DNA of 64,000 nucleotides from Puccinia triticina. Lineage: Eukaryota; Basidiomycota; Pucciniomycetes; Pucciniales; Pucciniaceae. Below are positions 44,475 to 58,287 of this stretch, piece by piece. The stretch covers positions 4,278,001 through 4,342,000 of the forward strand of contig NC_070569.1 of the NCBI RefSeq assembly GCF_026914185.1, read 5' to 3'. A program made the translations under genes and the position numbers. Position 1 is the stretch's first letter. Every line of letters begins with the position of its first letter. The notes under the pieces were generated by a model that saw nothing but the letters and a program-made list of their open reading frames with translations, was not told where the DNA came from and ran no database searches.

Positions 44475-47400
44475 AGCTGACAAACTTCCCACATTGGGGC
44501 ATATTGTGATACAAATCAGGCTGTAACTCTTCTTCTGTGAGCATTTCACGCAGTCAATTTCCCCAAAAGCATGTGTAATAGGGTGCTTTAAGTATACCTG
44601 AAAAGGAGATCAGGCACTTTTCAGTATTGCTATGAGGTTGCTTGGGAAAATTTCTTGCTTGAATGGCAGGCAAAATTTTGTCACCCATAAGTAAGAAGAT
44701 TTTGTGCCACAGGAAGCAAGAATTCTTACTATGATACTCCCTAATTCTTGCTGATCTTCTGCTCAAGATTCCTAATTCAAATCTTTTAAACTATTTTATG
44801 TATCTGAGTATGGGTGGCATCATAAAATCAAGCGCCTCAACTCTTCCCTCTCTCCTAAGCTTTGATTGATACCTTCTCCAACTTCCTCCCCAACATTCAA
44901 TATCCTCTTTAAAAACCCTGTCCATTCATCTCAGCACAACAAGGGCATTTTTAATTCTCTACTTATATGATTTATCTTTAACAATCTTTTGCTACTTCAT
45001 ATTGGAATTATCATGCTAAACATGATTTTCAATTCAATTGTGTGGTAATGAACCACTGCAAAAAAAACTCAAGAAACTTCTGCCAGTTGAAATGCAATAT
45101 TATAAAAGCGCCTTTGTAATATTGCATGTCAACTGGCCACTGTCAAAATAAAAGTGTGTTGTGTGATAAGAAGTGGTGCACCACCTCCTTTCTAGATAAC
45201 TCTGGGTTTGTGTGTTTATTGGTGCTGGGTCTCCAAAACATTTGAGCCTCTTCAGTGCTCTGCTTTGAGCCTGATATGGTCTGTCTGGTCTACGTAAGAG
45301 TCAGCCTCTCCGCTTGCACACATTAAACTCCGCAATCAACTAAGAATGTTGGGTGGTAAAAACTCTCTGTGGTGTAGCAATCACAAAATCTCCGCAAGTA
45401 TATCTCTAACTACATTAATGCCGTAAGATGAGTAGTATGTAGAATGATAGATGAAGAAGTGAGAGAAAAGCTCCCCTAAAAGATCCCTGTCCCTCCACTC
45501 CCTCCACCCACATAACTCCGCTCCCAGCCAATGTCACCCACATCCTTCCTTTCCCGCACTCGCCAAACTCCGCATGCATCACTTCCCAGCCTAGCACCTC
45601 TCCAACGCCTGTTCTCCCGCACCCTCTGACTAGCCACCGACCCCAGTCTCTACCTGGCACTTCCACCCCAATGTCATCCGCTTCTGCTTCCCCAGTTCAC
45701 CTGGTGCTGGTCCGCACTATTCAGTCCATCCGTGAGTCCCGCCAAAGTACTACTCCAACCATTCCGCTGATTCCGCGCATCCGGAGCATGGCTTGAGCCC
45801 CGGTTCCCTTGTCCCTGTGATAAGTCCCCGGTCCCGCAGCTTCCCCGTTTGCCGACTTTCCGCGTGCTTTCTTAGCTGTACATTGAAGGTTTTCCCTCAG
45901 CCTAAATATGAGACGCGTCAGCACACATGCTTATCATTTGTTTAGATATGTAGACTGAGCATTTGCTCAGCCATCCCACTGCATTTCTGCTTGTGCTGGG
46001 GTGAGAGGACATTATACGCCGCTAGCCTGTATAAATCACCACACCGCACACAGTTTCTTGAGTTTTTTTTTTCAGTGTTAACACCTCTCCAAATCAAAGG
46101 GATGTGGGCTGATATTTTTGAAAATTTGGGTTTCATGAAACTGTAAGGTGAGATGCAATGCACACAACAGCTGGATCTCAATTATTTATCTAATTAATAT
46201 TCAACCTGTCCAAGCTTACACTCCAAGAAGAAGTCAAGCAACTGCTAGCAGTTGACATGCAGGTTACTGCTGTGGAACTGCTGTTCTAGCTCCACCCCAA
46301 CACACATAAGCTTGTTTTGCACAGTGACTTTACATTGAAGCTTGGTCAACAGTAAGCCTTGACAAAGGCTTGTGTAATACCACAAGCTTGCTTGGAGTTC
46401 TTTCATGCCCACTGCTTGCAGATGCTTGGATTTGTTTTGCAGTGTTAATGGCTATATTTTCTCTTGATCCATGGGCAAGAACATTAAACAGATGATCATC
46501 TCCCTCAATCCACAATCACAAAAAAACAAGAGGCTTGTAGCCATATTTTCTCATCCTCTTTTTTGGGAAAACTGAAAAAGAAAATGACGGGTCCAACAAT
46601 CTGACCTAGATCAACCCAAGCCCCTTGTTTCAGAGTGAGGTGGGTGAAAACCTGCTGGGTGCCTCTTGCAGAGCAAGCCTCTGAAAGAGGGGCTTGTGGG
46701 GTATTACCAACTTTTTGTGCTGTTTTCCACCTATCTTCCAGTTGAAAATTTACATGGCCTGTTACTCCAAGTGTGGATTACAATGGTCAAACCAGTAAAA
46801 TTCCAGGCCAAGTTGAAGATTCAATTTTGACACCTATACACAGCTGAAATTGACCATCACATTAGACACATTGACCCTATGTCACAAGTGACAAGAGATA
46901 AAAATAGAAACTCACAGCAATTATCAGCAAGAAAACACCTTTGAGGCGGCCAATTTCTGTCCCTATTCCGCTGTGGTTGTAGAGGTACTTCAACCAGAAG
47001 TTACAACATCATTTGCCACAAAATGGTTTACCCAACCACTTGGGTTGATCAAGGCTTTAAGAATATTGCCAAACCATCAGGAAGAACCTTTGTAAAATTG
47101 GGCGGCCCAGCACCATCAAGAAAAGGTATTTGTCCCATTTTTTGAACAGGCCTCTCATCTCAGTAAATGGTCTGGCTTCCCAGAGGGTGTCTTTTCTGGT
47201 TCATGTTTTCAAAAGCCCAATTGGTGCAAACAGAGCCCGCAGGTGGCCTATGGGAAAACCCACCCAATTACCATTGCTCTGACTCAAGAGCAATAGTGTT
47301 TGTGGCAAATATATTGTGTAATTTGTCCGTCCTTTCATTCCATGTGCCATGGCTGTCCATTGTCTCCACATATTAAGCACTCTTCCAATATCTCTGGCTC

Positions 47401-48651
47401 ACATCACACATTCACATTCACCTACTGATACAAAATCTTGTAAACAAAGGACAGTGTTCTTGAGTCCTGTTTCAGAAGTTGATGAAGCACTACAAAGTGC
47501 TGTGGGTTCAAAAAAAAAAATGTAGCACTTTCAACAATGTCCAGGAGTCTCTCCAATGAGTCATGACATCTTGACTGTTTCTTTGGGCAGAAAGGCTTTT
47601 GGCCACTCCCCACAAATCTCTGTGCACCATGCAAATGGTTGGATGGACTTTTTGGAAGAGTAGCTTATATACCATCCCAATCCCTCCTAGGATACAGTAA
47701 TCAAGAAGATTTGTATTTTGTGACAGCCTCCATGACTGACAAGAGTTTAACCACTCGCCATCTTTCCTCACCAAACCAACACAGAGCAAACAGATGGTGG
47801 ATGTTTATACCAGTCTTGAACAATATAAACAAGTGTCTGGGAAAGTACACATGTTGTGCATGTGTACTCTGGTTGAATGCCACCGAAAGAAGATTGCATT
47901 GGTTGTGAATGACAAAATATAAGTGAATGGGGGTGAAGGAAAACAAACACAACCAAAGTTGAATCTCAATGTCTTTGAAAGGAAGTATGTGCTTCTCTAC
48001 GCAAGGAGAAGGTGGATCGATGAAGCGGAACGTCTTTGTAAATGGATGATTGCACAGTAACTACATACACAGACACAATTCATGAGAAGAAAGCAGAAAT
48101 TGCTGTGGATGTAGTAGCGCCAAATCAACTGATTGATCAAATTTTTTGAGCGGTGTTATAAGCTTGATCTACCAAATATATGAAAGCAACGAAATACAGA
48201 AAAAGACAAAAACAGATGAGATCATGTGAGAGAGACCAAAACGAACTCTCTATGACTGCTCTTTTTGTACTTTTGATGTGTGAGGATCATGAGGGGTGAG
48301 AGAGAAGATGAGAAAAGAGAAAGGAATGGTAAGAGTAGAAAGGACAGGGAAAAAAAGTGACGAGACAAACACATCTCGACGCAAGAAAGACAGACGAAAG
48401 AAAGACAAAGTGAAGCATGTGATTGAGAATGATGGCTGGATGGAAGTAACGAGTGACGAGGTTGTATGAGGACACGAATGGTAAAATGATTTGAAAACCA
48501 AACCAAGAATGAATGGGAGAAAAAAAAGGTGACGACTTGCGGAACATATTTGTTGATATTGATGTGTATATGTATGCATGTATCTATGACAAAAGGAATG
48601 ATCAGCAATGAACCAACGTTCGATGTTATTTTTATTTTAGCATGATAGTTT
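44475..48651. other. Long gene-poor stretch, about 4.2 kb
   Basis: Nothing recognisable is encoded. 45470-45900 is richer in C (plus strand) and less AT-rich than its surroundings. Around 47400-47960 several short minus-strand frames lie close together (for example AFNQSTHAQHVYFPRHLFIL) and may be an old transposon. 46640-46700 contains GCAAGCCTCTGAAAGAGGGGCTTG, a hairpin related to words near 23337. 48200-48651 is the 3' side of the homeodomain gene. Confidence 0.35.
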
Positions 48652-51600
48652 TTAGTTCCACATATTTCCAGGGTGTTCTTCGATGGATTTGAGGACTGAT
48701 GTAGAAGCCCTACGGCCATAGCCTTGCGACATGCACCCATTAGAGACATTGGTAGTGGGCACGATGGCGGGGGAGTTATGGGAGTCGAAGGAAGACAAGT
48801 GCTTGGCCGGATACCCGACTGGTCCCCAAGGGAAGAGCGACGAGAGACCATTTTGGGACGGGGTGAGGGAGTCGGTGGGGATGGGTCGGTTGGAGTGGAA
48901 GTCTTGCACCCCCAGTGGACTCCCGATGGTCGCCAGAGAGTGTCGCCTCTGGATCCCTTCGCGACTCGTCTCGGTCTTCCAGCATTCAGCTTGAGCTTCC
49001 CATCCTCCGTTCTGATCTTCCAGAATCGTGAATGGAGCAGAAGGGTTAGGCGCGAGAGATAGCTTGGATGGGAGATGCTCGCCGGTTTGGCTCGTCGTCG
49101 GCGTAAAAGAGGCATCCAAGCCGATCTGGGCATTCGTCACATCTGTCAATTGACCATTTGCTAATCCGAAATGACCAAAGGATTGAATGAATTCGGCAGG
49201 ACAGGATGATCGTCTTCGGGGATCAAACCCATCAGGTAATCCGGTGCCATTATCCTCAGTACTAAATTCTGTGGTTGTGGGAGTACGGATAAGATTGGAG
49301 TCGGTAGCCGTGGCGGTGGATGAAGCGATAGAGGTGTTACTGCTCCTGCGACAGATCAGGGATTGGTCATCGGCGCTAGGATCGCCAAACTGTTGCTGAT
49401 GCTGCTGGGAGAGTGTACCATTTCCGATCGCCAAGGGGGTAAGAGCGTTGCCAGCCTGGCCAGAGAAGAGATTCGAAGGAGGGAGATAATAAGGGTGATG
49501 ATGTAAGGAGTGAGAACGATGTCGACGATCGGTGTTGGTATCAAATCGATATTGCAGTCCTTCTTCCACCTCTTCACTCTCGCCGTTAGCATGTGCCGTG
49601 CTAGTCAAGCTTGGGTGAGATACGCCGATGCGAGGTTGATCTGGATTATCATTGAGACCGGCGGGTAAGACGAGGGCTCGCATCGAGGGGGGACTAAGAT
49701 AGATCGATCCAGGGGGGCTTGCTTCGGGTCGAGATGAATTGCCGTTCGGCTCGGACTCGACACTCTTGCTAGACTCTTGCTCGGCTCTTTTCTCTAGCTT
49801 CTTGGTTTTAGCTCGGCGATTTTGAAACTTTGGAGAAGGACGAACAACAAGATATGCAGGAGAAATCAACCACCGTACATGCAAACAGGAGATTGAGGAA
49901 CAATTGACAGGCCTGAAGGCGTCAACAACCTTCAGCACAGGAGATCAGGGTGAAATCACTCACCCAAACCTGAACCTCCCTTGGGGTCATGTCGAGTCGA
50001 TCGGCAAGCTGCTTTCGCAGCGCGACATCGGGCTTGCAATTCGCCTGGAATTGCGCTTCTAATATACCAAGCTGGGCAGGAGTAGTTCGGCGACGGTGTT
50101 TGATCCTACAAAGTGGCGTATGTTGTAGTGGCAGGATAGACAGTGTTGATGGATGGGCATAGATATATATGCAAGGGTGCATGTAGGAGCGGAGATATCG
50201 AGTTGTGCATTGTAGATAAATGTATTGAAAATAGCAATATACAGAAGGACGAGTTTCGGGGTGCGGCGAATGTTGCAGATGTGGTGTTCAGTTTTGGTAA
50301 GTCGGAAGCGGGAAGATTAGTACATTAATAAGGTAGAGTGAAGGGCAGGGAAGAAAGAAGCTTGTCAGTTTATCTAGGCCATTTAAATATATATACCACC
50401 GAGAGATCACATCTCGACTTGCAGCGATCAAAAGTCTGTTGTACGGATGAACTTCTCACGGATCTACAAGCTCAGCGGAGCGATTTGCAAGGGCGAACAG
50501 AGTTTGGTACGCGCCAACAGGCAGTACTCGATACACGCATATAATATGCTTGTATGTACATAGACAGATGTTCACAATCGAGAGAGAAGGAGGAAGAAAC
50601 GGAAAACGGATGTGATACTGACTGGAACGGGTCATAAAACGTGGTCGGGTGAACGATATCGACGGGGGCATTCCACGGGTTGTGTGGATGTGGCTGGTGA
50701 GGGTGATGGGGGTACGGTTGAATCTGGACGGCTTGGACGAATGATGGATGGTCGATCGGGCTCGAGATTGAGTTATGGCGGTTGTAGGGATGCTGGTAGA
50801 GGGGATGGTGGTTGAGAGGATGAAAGTGATGTTGGGCGAGGAGGGTGGAGGGGGATGGCGGCGAGGGGAGGAAGTCGTGAGTGGATAGATCGGAAGGCTG
50901 AGTGCCGAAGACAAACTCGGTCGACGGATCGAGCAGCATCTGGCCGGGTTGAGATCGTGGTTGAGGTTGAGCCAGCGGGGGAATCAGGTTGGAGTGTGAG
51001 GAGGGTGAGGAGGAAGAGGAGGAGCCGGAGGGCTGCTGTTGCTGATGGGTCTGGATAAAAGGCTGCTGCTGCTGTTGAGCTTGCTGGGGTTGTTGCGGTA
51101 GATGGAATAATCTGAATGGGTCATTGAATTCCGCGGGTAGATGGGCGGCCGTGGTGGGCGTGGGCCAGATGGAGGCCGGGGAAGCCGCCGAGGTGGCCGG
51201 TTTGGAGCCGAGTATAGGATTGCCGTTGATCGAGCCGGGCGAGTGGTCGAGGGCGGAGGATGAGGAGGCAGCTGATGAGGAGCAGGAGGGGGGCAAGTTG
51301 AGGGTGGAGACGAGCAGGGGCGGCTCCGCTTGGCGGTGGCTGGTGGAGTGATGGTGGTGATTATTGGGAATGTGATCGGCTGCGGTATCATCCTTCCGCG
51401 TGGCAGGCGGGCTCAGTCCCGGAATGGCTGCTTGTTGGGAATTGAGAAAATCGGGGAGCATGCCGATGCTGGTGTCGGCGAGGGAGCTTGCGGAGTTGAA
51501 GATGCTCTGGCTGCTGCTGCTGGCGGCAGAGGATGGTGGAGGGATGCTGTTGTTCAAGGACTCGGAGGAGGAGGAGCTCTTGATGGCTTGTGCTGAGCCC

Positions 51601-51767
51601 GCTGCCGATGGGGGCGTGGGGGTGGAGAGTGGGCCCGCGTAGCTGAAGAGCTGGTGGGGCTGGTGGGGATGGTGTTCGGCTGAGGAGGATGAGTTGGTGG
51701 AAGTCTGCGAGGATGGGTTGGAGTTGATAGACTCGGCCGGATTGTGAGCACGCAGCTGGAAGAGCAT
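48652..51767 (-). CDS. Homeodomain transcription factor
   Basis: Three exons join in phase: 51767-50623, 50105-49964 and 49827-48652, giving 820 residues. The homeodomain occupies about residues 382-445: IKHRRRTTPAQLGILEAQFQ, ADRLDMTPREVQVWFQNRRA, KTKKLEKRAE. Helix 3 has the classic WFQNRRAK, and a phase-0 intron falls exactly between the W and F. The long N-terminal part is disordered, with runs of Ser, Gln, His and Pro; the C-terminal part is Ser/Thr/Asn-rich with RRRSSCPAEFIQSFGHFG and RRHSLATIGSP, which look like basophilic-kinase sites. It is a typical 60-residue homeodomain rather than a three-residue-extended (TALE) type, so it is unlike one class of mating-type homeodomain genes. The 518-bp first intron is unusually long for this window. 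Target genes are unknown. Confidence 0.9.
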
Positions 51768-54700
51768 CTTCGAAAGCCCGACGCACACAGATGTGAAATT
51801 CACTTCTTGTCGAAATCAACAGCTTCTCTCGCGGAATGATGGATGGGCGGGCGGAGAGAGATTAGAAGAGGGTGTCTTTGGATAATAATAACAATAAGTA
51901 AAAATAAAATGAAAAAAAAAAAAAATATGTAACAGCTAGGAAGGTGCAAGCTGAATGTGATCGTTGAGCTGATGGGCCAGTCGAATGCTGGAGTAGAGGC
52001 AGAAGAGAAAAAACAACTCAGTCTATCTGCATCAGCGATTGCTTAAGTGTAAAATCATGGCACGGTATCATCAATTTATCATTATCTTTTGATCATCATC
52101 ATCGCTGTCATCAGGGGCTGAGGGGGGAAGTGTCGAGAAGGAAGAGCACACTGGAGATGAAGATGCTGAGGGGGCGTAAGTAGAGAAGGAGCAGTGGGTG
52201 TGGGTGAAGCGGGTGAGAGAAGGAGAGAGCGACAGCGCTGGAGAGAAAGGAAAGGAACGAAGATTGTAAAAAGAGCCTCGAAAGAATTTGTCATTATGCA
52301 TTTGAATACATATTTGGACGATGGCAAGACCATAAACACATACCATACACCACTTATTTGTGTAACGGGTACACGCTACAGATTTACTCAAAGCCGAGAT
52401 TTGAACAGAGGGAGGCGGCAAGCATACAAGGCCGAAGGGGCGGGAGGGAGTGGAGTCCGGCTGGGCGGAGTGGGATGGAGGAGAGAGGCGGATTGAATGG
52501 CAAAGTGATGAAAGCGGCTCGAGAGAATACTGCCTCCCCTTGCGGCTCGAGCTGTGTAGCGCCCGGGTTGATTGTATCTGGGGATGTGGAGCAGAATACA
52601 GGCTCGTAAAGGACAGCGTGGATTGGCTCGGAGAGGCACACATGTACTTGTCCCTTTACGTACACACATCGGCTACTGCCACCATCTTTCAAGGGGTGGG
52701 TCAGGATGTGGGAGCCTGACTGGGACGGGGATGTATGCAGTCCTTGGGAGGGGGTTGCAAGGAAAGAGAACGGCCGACAGTAATTGGAGGGAGGGGGGAG
52801 TCGGCGTGACCGGAGTCTGATGACAGAGTCTGACTCGGCTGAGATCAAAAGCATTGCAGCTGATCACGCACCGGCCGGCTGTCAGCCAGCTCATGAAGCT
52901 GTTCTGACTGGTGAGGGAACCAACCAACAGCGATCTGCACTGCTGATTTCCAACAAAAATTCAAATCGACCATGAGGGTGGGACCCAAGGGCAAAGAGCA
53001 GGTTGGAGGGAACTTGAAGAGAAGGGGAAGGATCTGCAGCATGTTGAGGATGATTTTACAGACATCTTCTTTGGATTGTTTACATAATCCATCATGATGC
53101 CGATGGGATTCCTTCTGTCCAAAGACTCAAGAAAGGCTGCACCCCCCCGACCTCTGGACCCCCCTGGTCGATCAGATGGAAAGATGATTGCGTTTACATA
53201 ATCTTTGACTCATCTCATCTCATCTGACGGGCGCGTTGGTCGACGTGGGTTTGGCGGGTGGTGCTACGAGATCGGAGAATGCTGTTTGGACAACATGGTG
53301 GGCCCGGGTGGGCAGGGCATCGATGTGAGAGTGGATGATGACAGCCAAGATGATACTACGATGTCTTGATGATGACGACGACGATGATGATAGGAGAAAG
53401 GAAAGGCTGGAAAGAGACCGCGTGAACAGAAGACTTACAGATTTATCTGGGTACCTGGGTAGCCGGAATAGAGCTCTGTGGAGATCCGGGCCAGGTTCCG
53501 GGCGGCGGTCGATATTCGAAGTCTCCCGAGATTCAGGGTTCAGGCTCAGCAACGATATGGTGAAAGGGATCGGCTGAGAGACAACTCGGGATGCCTGCCG
53601 GCGTGGAGATATTCGTTTTTGAACAATGGAGAGTCGATGGCGTTGGAACTCAGGACTGTGTGGCCCCAAAGCATGCGATCAGCGATCCGTCCAGCTGGGA
53701 TTGGAGAAAGGACTGCTCAACTCACTTGTCCCCTTGACTTGATTATAAAGAGGCAAACGTGCTGCTGAGAAGCTGATGACCGGATTGGATGAACTTATGA
53801 TTAAAAAAAATTGATAAATTAATTAAAGATCGCAAAATCGTCGAGCGGATAATGATATGATGATTAGATCGTCTTGCGCGTTTCTTCTTCAAGGCTCTTC
53901 ATTCGGAACGTGGACTGCACTCTCTGGTCAAGACGGTAAGAAGTCGAGCTCACCGGATCGGAGCACTAATCGTCGGTATCTTTTGGACGAGGCTTTTTCG
54001 TTTGACTCTTTTTGATGTACTATTAGAGAGAGCTTTGATGGGGGAGCCGGAGGGATATGCGAAAGCCTTGGTTGTGGTTCTCTCTATGCTGAGATATCTG
54101 GGGTAAGGAGGAGGGGGGTTATGTAATATTATTTGGTGCCCGGGAGAGGAGATTGCAATTATTGAATCAAGAATCAGAGTCGATTGTCACGTAAAATGCT
54201 CGTGGTGGAGAGAGATGTCTGAGGCCGACAGGTCGGAGGGCGTCAAGATAGTGAGAGAGATCTGCAAATGGATTGATAATTTATAAATGAATCAAGAAAT
54301 GCTGTTGTGGGGTTTAACTTTCTCTACTGATGCTCTTTGAGATGGTTATGTTTTCTTGGGATAGATGGAAAAGGGTGATGTGAGGAGGGGGGGATATTAT
54401 TGTGAGTGAATCTGTGTGACGAGAAGACGGTAGCCAATGCAGAGGAGTGGTAGTATTATTCTTGCGACTCTAATGGATTAAGAGGGAGAGGGCGAAGGAA
54501 GTCGGGAGTCAGAATCAAGGGAAAAGATCAGAAAGTGATCGACCTCGAAGAAATCCAGCGAGGGCGATAATATGTAGCCAGCGAGAGCGAGGGAGAGACA
54601 GTAACGATCAGCGAGTAGGCTGAGAGTATGTGTGAATATTTATTTAATTAATGGGGGTGGAAAGAAGCGACGAGGCAGGCTCGCAAACGTCCTTCAAAAG

Positions 54701-57373
54701 CCACCTCTTTAGTCTCTCACTGGCGGCTGCCTTTTGTGCCTCGGCTGTCTTTCTCCCCAGTAACAAATACGCACTTCTTGCTTCCTTCACCCCCGCTGTC
54801 TCGACTCAATAGCAACGGTTGAGATTCCGTCGAGTGTCCGCTACCAATCCTTGTCGACTTTCTCTTCTTTCGATAGTGATGTAGCTATAGGAATCGTTTT
54901 ACCAAGTGACCAACTTTAAAGGACAGTTGAAAAACAGCTATAGAGGATAAAACTGCTTGAAAAAAAGAGGCAAAGTTGATCCAGGTTGTTGGCCAGTATC
55001 GAGTGACAACGAAAAGCCGATCACGACGCAATATTATTTGACTGCACGTCACGTTCTTGGTTGTGAACGGAGATATTCCGTGATGATGGATGCAAGACTC
55101 TCCCGGGGTGGTTTGTGGTCAAGGAGCTGCTCTAGTGTGGAGTCGCGTTCTCAATGATTCAATTGTCAACTTTAGACTGTCGTCGTCAGCAAGAACTCCA
55201 GTGCCCGGCTATCGGGCCATGTATCGACCCTGTCCTACCCTGTCTGGACTTTGCGATCTGCCCGGCTAAGGTGCCAGAAAGAATGCACGGCAGAGTTCTC
55301 AGCAGAACCCGGCTGAGTTATTTTTTGTTGCTTATCTTCCGAGGGCCTGAGATCATTGTAAGTCTGTCGACGATCCAAGGGGGAACTCAAAACCAGCGAG
55401 AGCTGGTTGGTTGCAAGAGAGAAACGAAAAGCGGGCGCCCGAGCCGGTGTGGAGCAAGCCTATGAAGAAGTATAGTCAGACTTCTTGGCTCGGTACGTGT
55501 GATTGTGAAAAAGAAGGAATGTTTGCCGAACAAGAAGTGCAGCGCCAGTACAGCTATATATGCCCTGTGGATGGACCGCTAAGCTAAACGGTTCTGGAAA
55601 GCGATGCCGATGGGATCGCAACTGCTCTATTGGCGTCGAGGTCGGAGTCGCTACGCTCGCTCTCGCTTGAGTTTTTTTAGACCCCGGGTTATCAAGTTTT
55701 TCCACACTGGCCACTGCCGGCTCGAGCGTCAGCTGAGTCTGACTCTCGCTGGGCTTGGTGTTTAGCTTCAGTTCCAGCGCCTGAAAGATTTGGTCTGCAG
55801 ACATCATCACGTCTAGACTTAGTGCTGGATAGCTGGGGTGAATCCCAGGGAGGTGGGTCCCTCAAACTAAACTGGCTTCAGAAATCAGCCTGTCAGTGAG
55901 GAATGCCCGCTACCGCTAAACTCCAGCGAGGGGAAATAGTCAAAATTCATGGCACTGAATTAGATATGCATCCCTTCAGAATGATTGATCTGTGTGTAAT
56001 TATTACATGGTCGGTAGTGCTTAGAGGTGGAAACGCCCCCAAGTCTAGTTCAATCGCTCCGGAGTCCAAGGCTCCTTGTATGCTTGGGATTTTGTTTTCT
56101 TTCCATTCGGTCTGAATTTGATCTTGCTAGTGTCTCTTTCCAAGTCAAGCGCGAAAACTTATTTACCCTTGAACCCCATTGCCCTCTTGATCCACTGCTG
56201 TGAACCCAACTGTGAGATGCCCAAGGCAAGTTCGGCAGAGTCCTGTCGCGGTAAGCTTAATGCTAGCTCATGTCTCCGTCAAGACCCCCCGTTAGGCCGG
56301 TACCAGGTCATTTTCCTCCGCCTGGACAAGTCGAGTGCAACTTTCCAGGCAGCCACGAAACCCTTCGGTCTTAAGCAAGGCTGCATAGCGCATGTGGGCT
56401 TCAAATTGTACACTTATAGAGACTACGCTAAGAGTAGATTGTACATAAAATGCGGAAACGTGTGATGCACTACGGTAGATCCTTTCCGCGACTGCTGTCT
56501 TCTATCGTGCGGTGGCTTAACAGAAAGAGCCACTGATTGTGCAATCCGTGTGGCCGTTTGTTTGGCCTTCAAGCCGCCTGCGCCGGCCCGGTTCTCCGCC
56601 CACGTGAACACCGACCGGATAACCACGTTTGATCGTTTGATCACTCTGCAAGCCACCATCACCAGCCTTGACCAGCAAGCCTATCATCAGCCCGTGGCGT
56701 CGAAGTGCATAGTGGCATCTCTATCGACGGCGCACATGTGCGAATTGATGCTGGCATAACGTAATTTTGGACGGCTCCGAGCAGGGTCCGGGTTATTAGG
56801 ATTTGGAGGCTCAAGAGGAGAGCGGATTTCCTGCATTTTAATCAAGACCATTTTCGTGACAACATGTAAGTATTCGGAACGGTTCTGTCGGCTCTAGCCT
56901 CCGACACTCCCCGGGTTTGGACTTTGGTCTAGAATTAATTCAAGGGGCTGCCCGCCTCTGCCCGCTCGGTTTGGCCTGGTGTGAATCCGATGACTTGGAA
57001 GTTTGTAGGGTTTCTGTAAAATTATGTAGGTGTAAATCATGTTCTTGTCATCAAACCAGGTCTAGAAAGCTCTAGCCTCCAGACTTGTCATCATTTGCGG
57101 GGTCTGAATTGGAAGATCGACGGGGAGTCTTCTATGCTCGCAGGCCCTGGCCAAAATTTGGACTTGCGTCATAAGACTCCGTTTTCTGGGCCGGCCTCTC
57201 TCTGTTTCTCCGTATATCCCAGCCCCCTGTGGTGACCTCAATTAATGGGAAGCCTTTCAAAGCTGAAGCGCAATGAAATGAGGCAAGGGAAGTGAAGGCA
57301 GGATTATTATGAGAGGAGTGTGAAATTTCAATGCAGGTAGATCGAGAATCACCTGGGAAGAAAGGTGGTCTTA
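51768..57373. other. Gene-poor region upstream of the homeodomain gene, about 5.6 kb
   Basis: No protein family is recognised on either strand. Up to about 54,900 the sequence is rich in purine tracts, GATGATGACGACG-type runs (53335-53395) and poly-A stretches, more like leader and promoter DNA than transposon DNA. From about 55,460 to 55,810 a minus-strand frame of 116 codons has no recognised homology. Such a long regulatory stretch is plausible for a transcription-factor gene. Confidence 0.35.
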
Positions 57374-58287
57374 CTGCAATGGTGAAAGTGCTACGCTATG
57401 CTACTGCAAAAAGTGTGCTTTTTGAGTAGTTTAGATAGCGGGACCATAGCACACAGCGTAATGCTAGCGCTAAATTTAGCGCGGCCGCGCTTTTCCCAGG
57501 CCATTAGCAAAAGTGCAGCGCACAGCCCGCGCTATGGCTAAACAATAGCGCAGCAAAAGTCCGCAGCGGCTGAAATGCGCTGCTTGTGCGCTACATGCTA
57601 CCAGCGCAACTTCAAACCTGCGCTAGGGTATTGATGATCAACTGGGTACACATTGTTGCGACATCACACAGTCACACCATTTTGCCTTGCCTGTCCTCCA
57701 CCCACATCCATCATCAGCAAAATAATCTTTGTTTTTTGCTATATCCATAATTTGATGGCAGTAATCCAAGAGGTTGAAGATGAAGTACCCTCCACCCCTC
57801 CCAATACCCACGACACCAGTAATCCAGCCCCAGAATCTTCACGCCGTGAATCATCCCGTCTGCGCACACCAAGATCCCATGCTGAATGGAACATTATATT
57901 TAATAAGTATAAAACTGTACCTGTCTAAAAGTGCAACACTTCTAGAAAATTATGATAGTCTTTTTATTTCTCATTATCTGGGTGCTCTCATGCCTTGTTT
58001 AGTTTTTCTCTGCTTATAGTTTTGCAGTTATTTTGATGTTTCCTTTCTCCCCCCTGCTCGTAATTAATAGCGCGCTATTCTGCGCTACAGCCGCGCCAAT
58101 ATAGCGCCCTACGCGCTTTTTGAGCTAAAAGTAGCGCGCTTGCGCTACCAGTGCTATTTTAGTGCGCTAATTTATTGCTAGAAGGCAAGTAGTGGTAGCT
58201 GCAGCGCATTTGCGCTTCCAAAAAGCGTAGCGCCGCGCTGTCCAATTCCGCTATGCTACGCTACCAGTAGCATAGTACTTTCATTGT
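57374..58287. mobile_element. 914-bp inverted-repeat element with 8-bp target duplication
   Basis: The direct repeat TGGTCTTA flanks it at 57366-57373 and 58288-58295. The left end reads CTGCAATGGTGAAAGTGCTA and the right end, reversed, reads ACAATGAAAGTACTATGCTA, so the ends are diverged inverted repeats. The arms inside (57400-57630 and 58060-58270) are dense in GCGCTA and TAGCGC words. The middle has a small plus-strand frame at 57754-57928 starting MAVIQEVEDEVPSTPP with a Ser/Arg-rich end; it is too short to be a transposase. An 8-bp duplication fits hAT. It is probably non-autonomous. Confidence 0.8.

Noticed and set aside
47400..47960. Clustered short frames that might be a Tc1-like or other transposase
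   Set aside because: I could not find a DDE motif or any recognisable block on either strand.
48222..49133. 303-codon minus-strand frame overlapping the homeodomain gene end
   Set aside because: It is out of frame with the homeodomain exon and enters the 3' untranslated region.
52071..52643. 190-codon minus-strand frame
   Set aside because: Its composition is Ser/Pro/Leu-rich from pyrimidine runs, it has no domain or splice signals, and it lies in the upstream region of the homeodomain gene.
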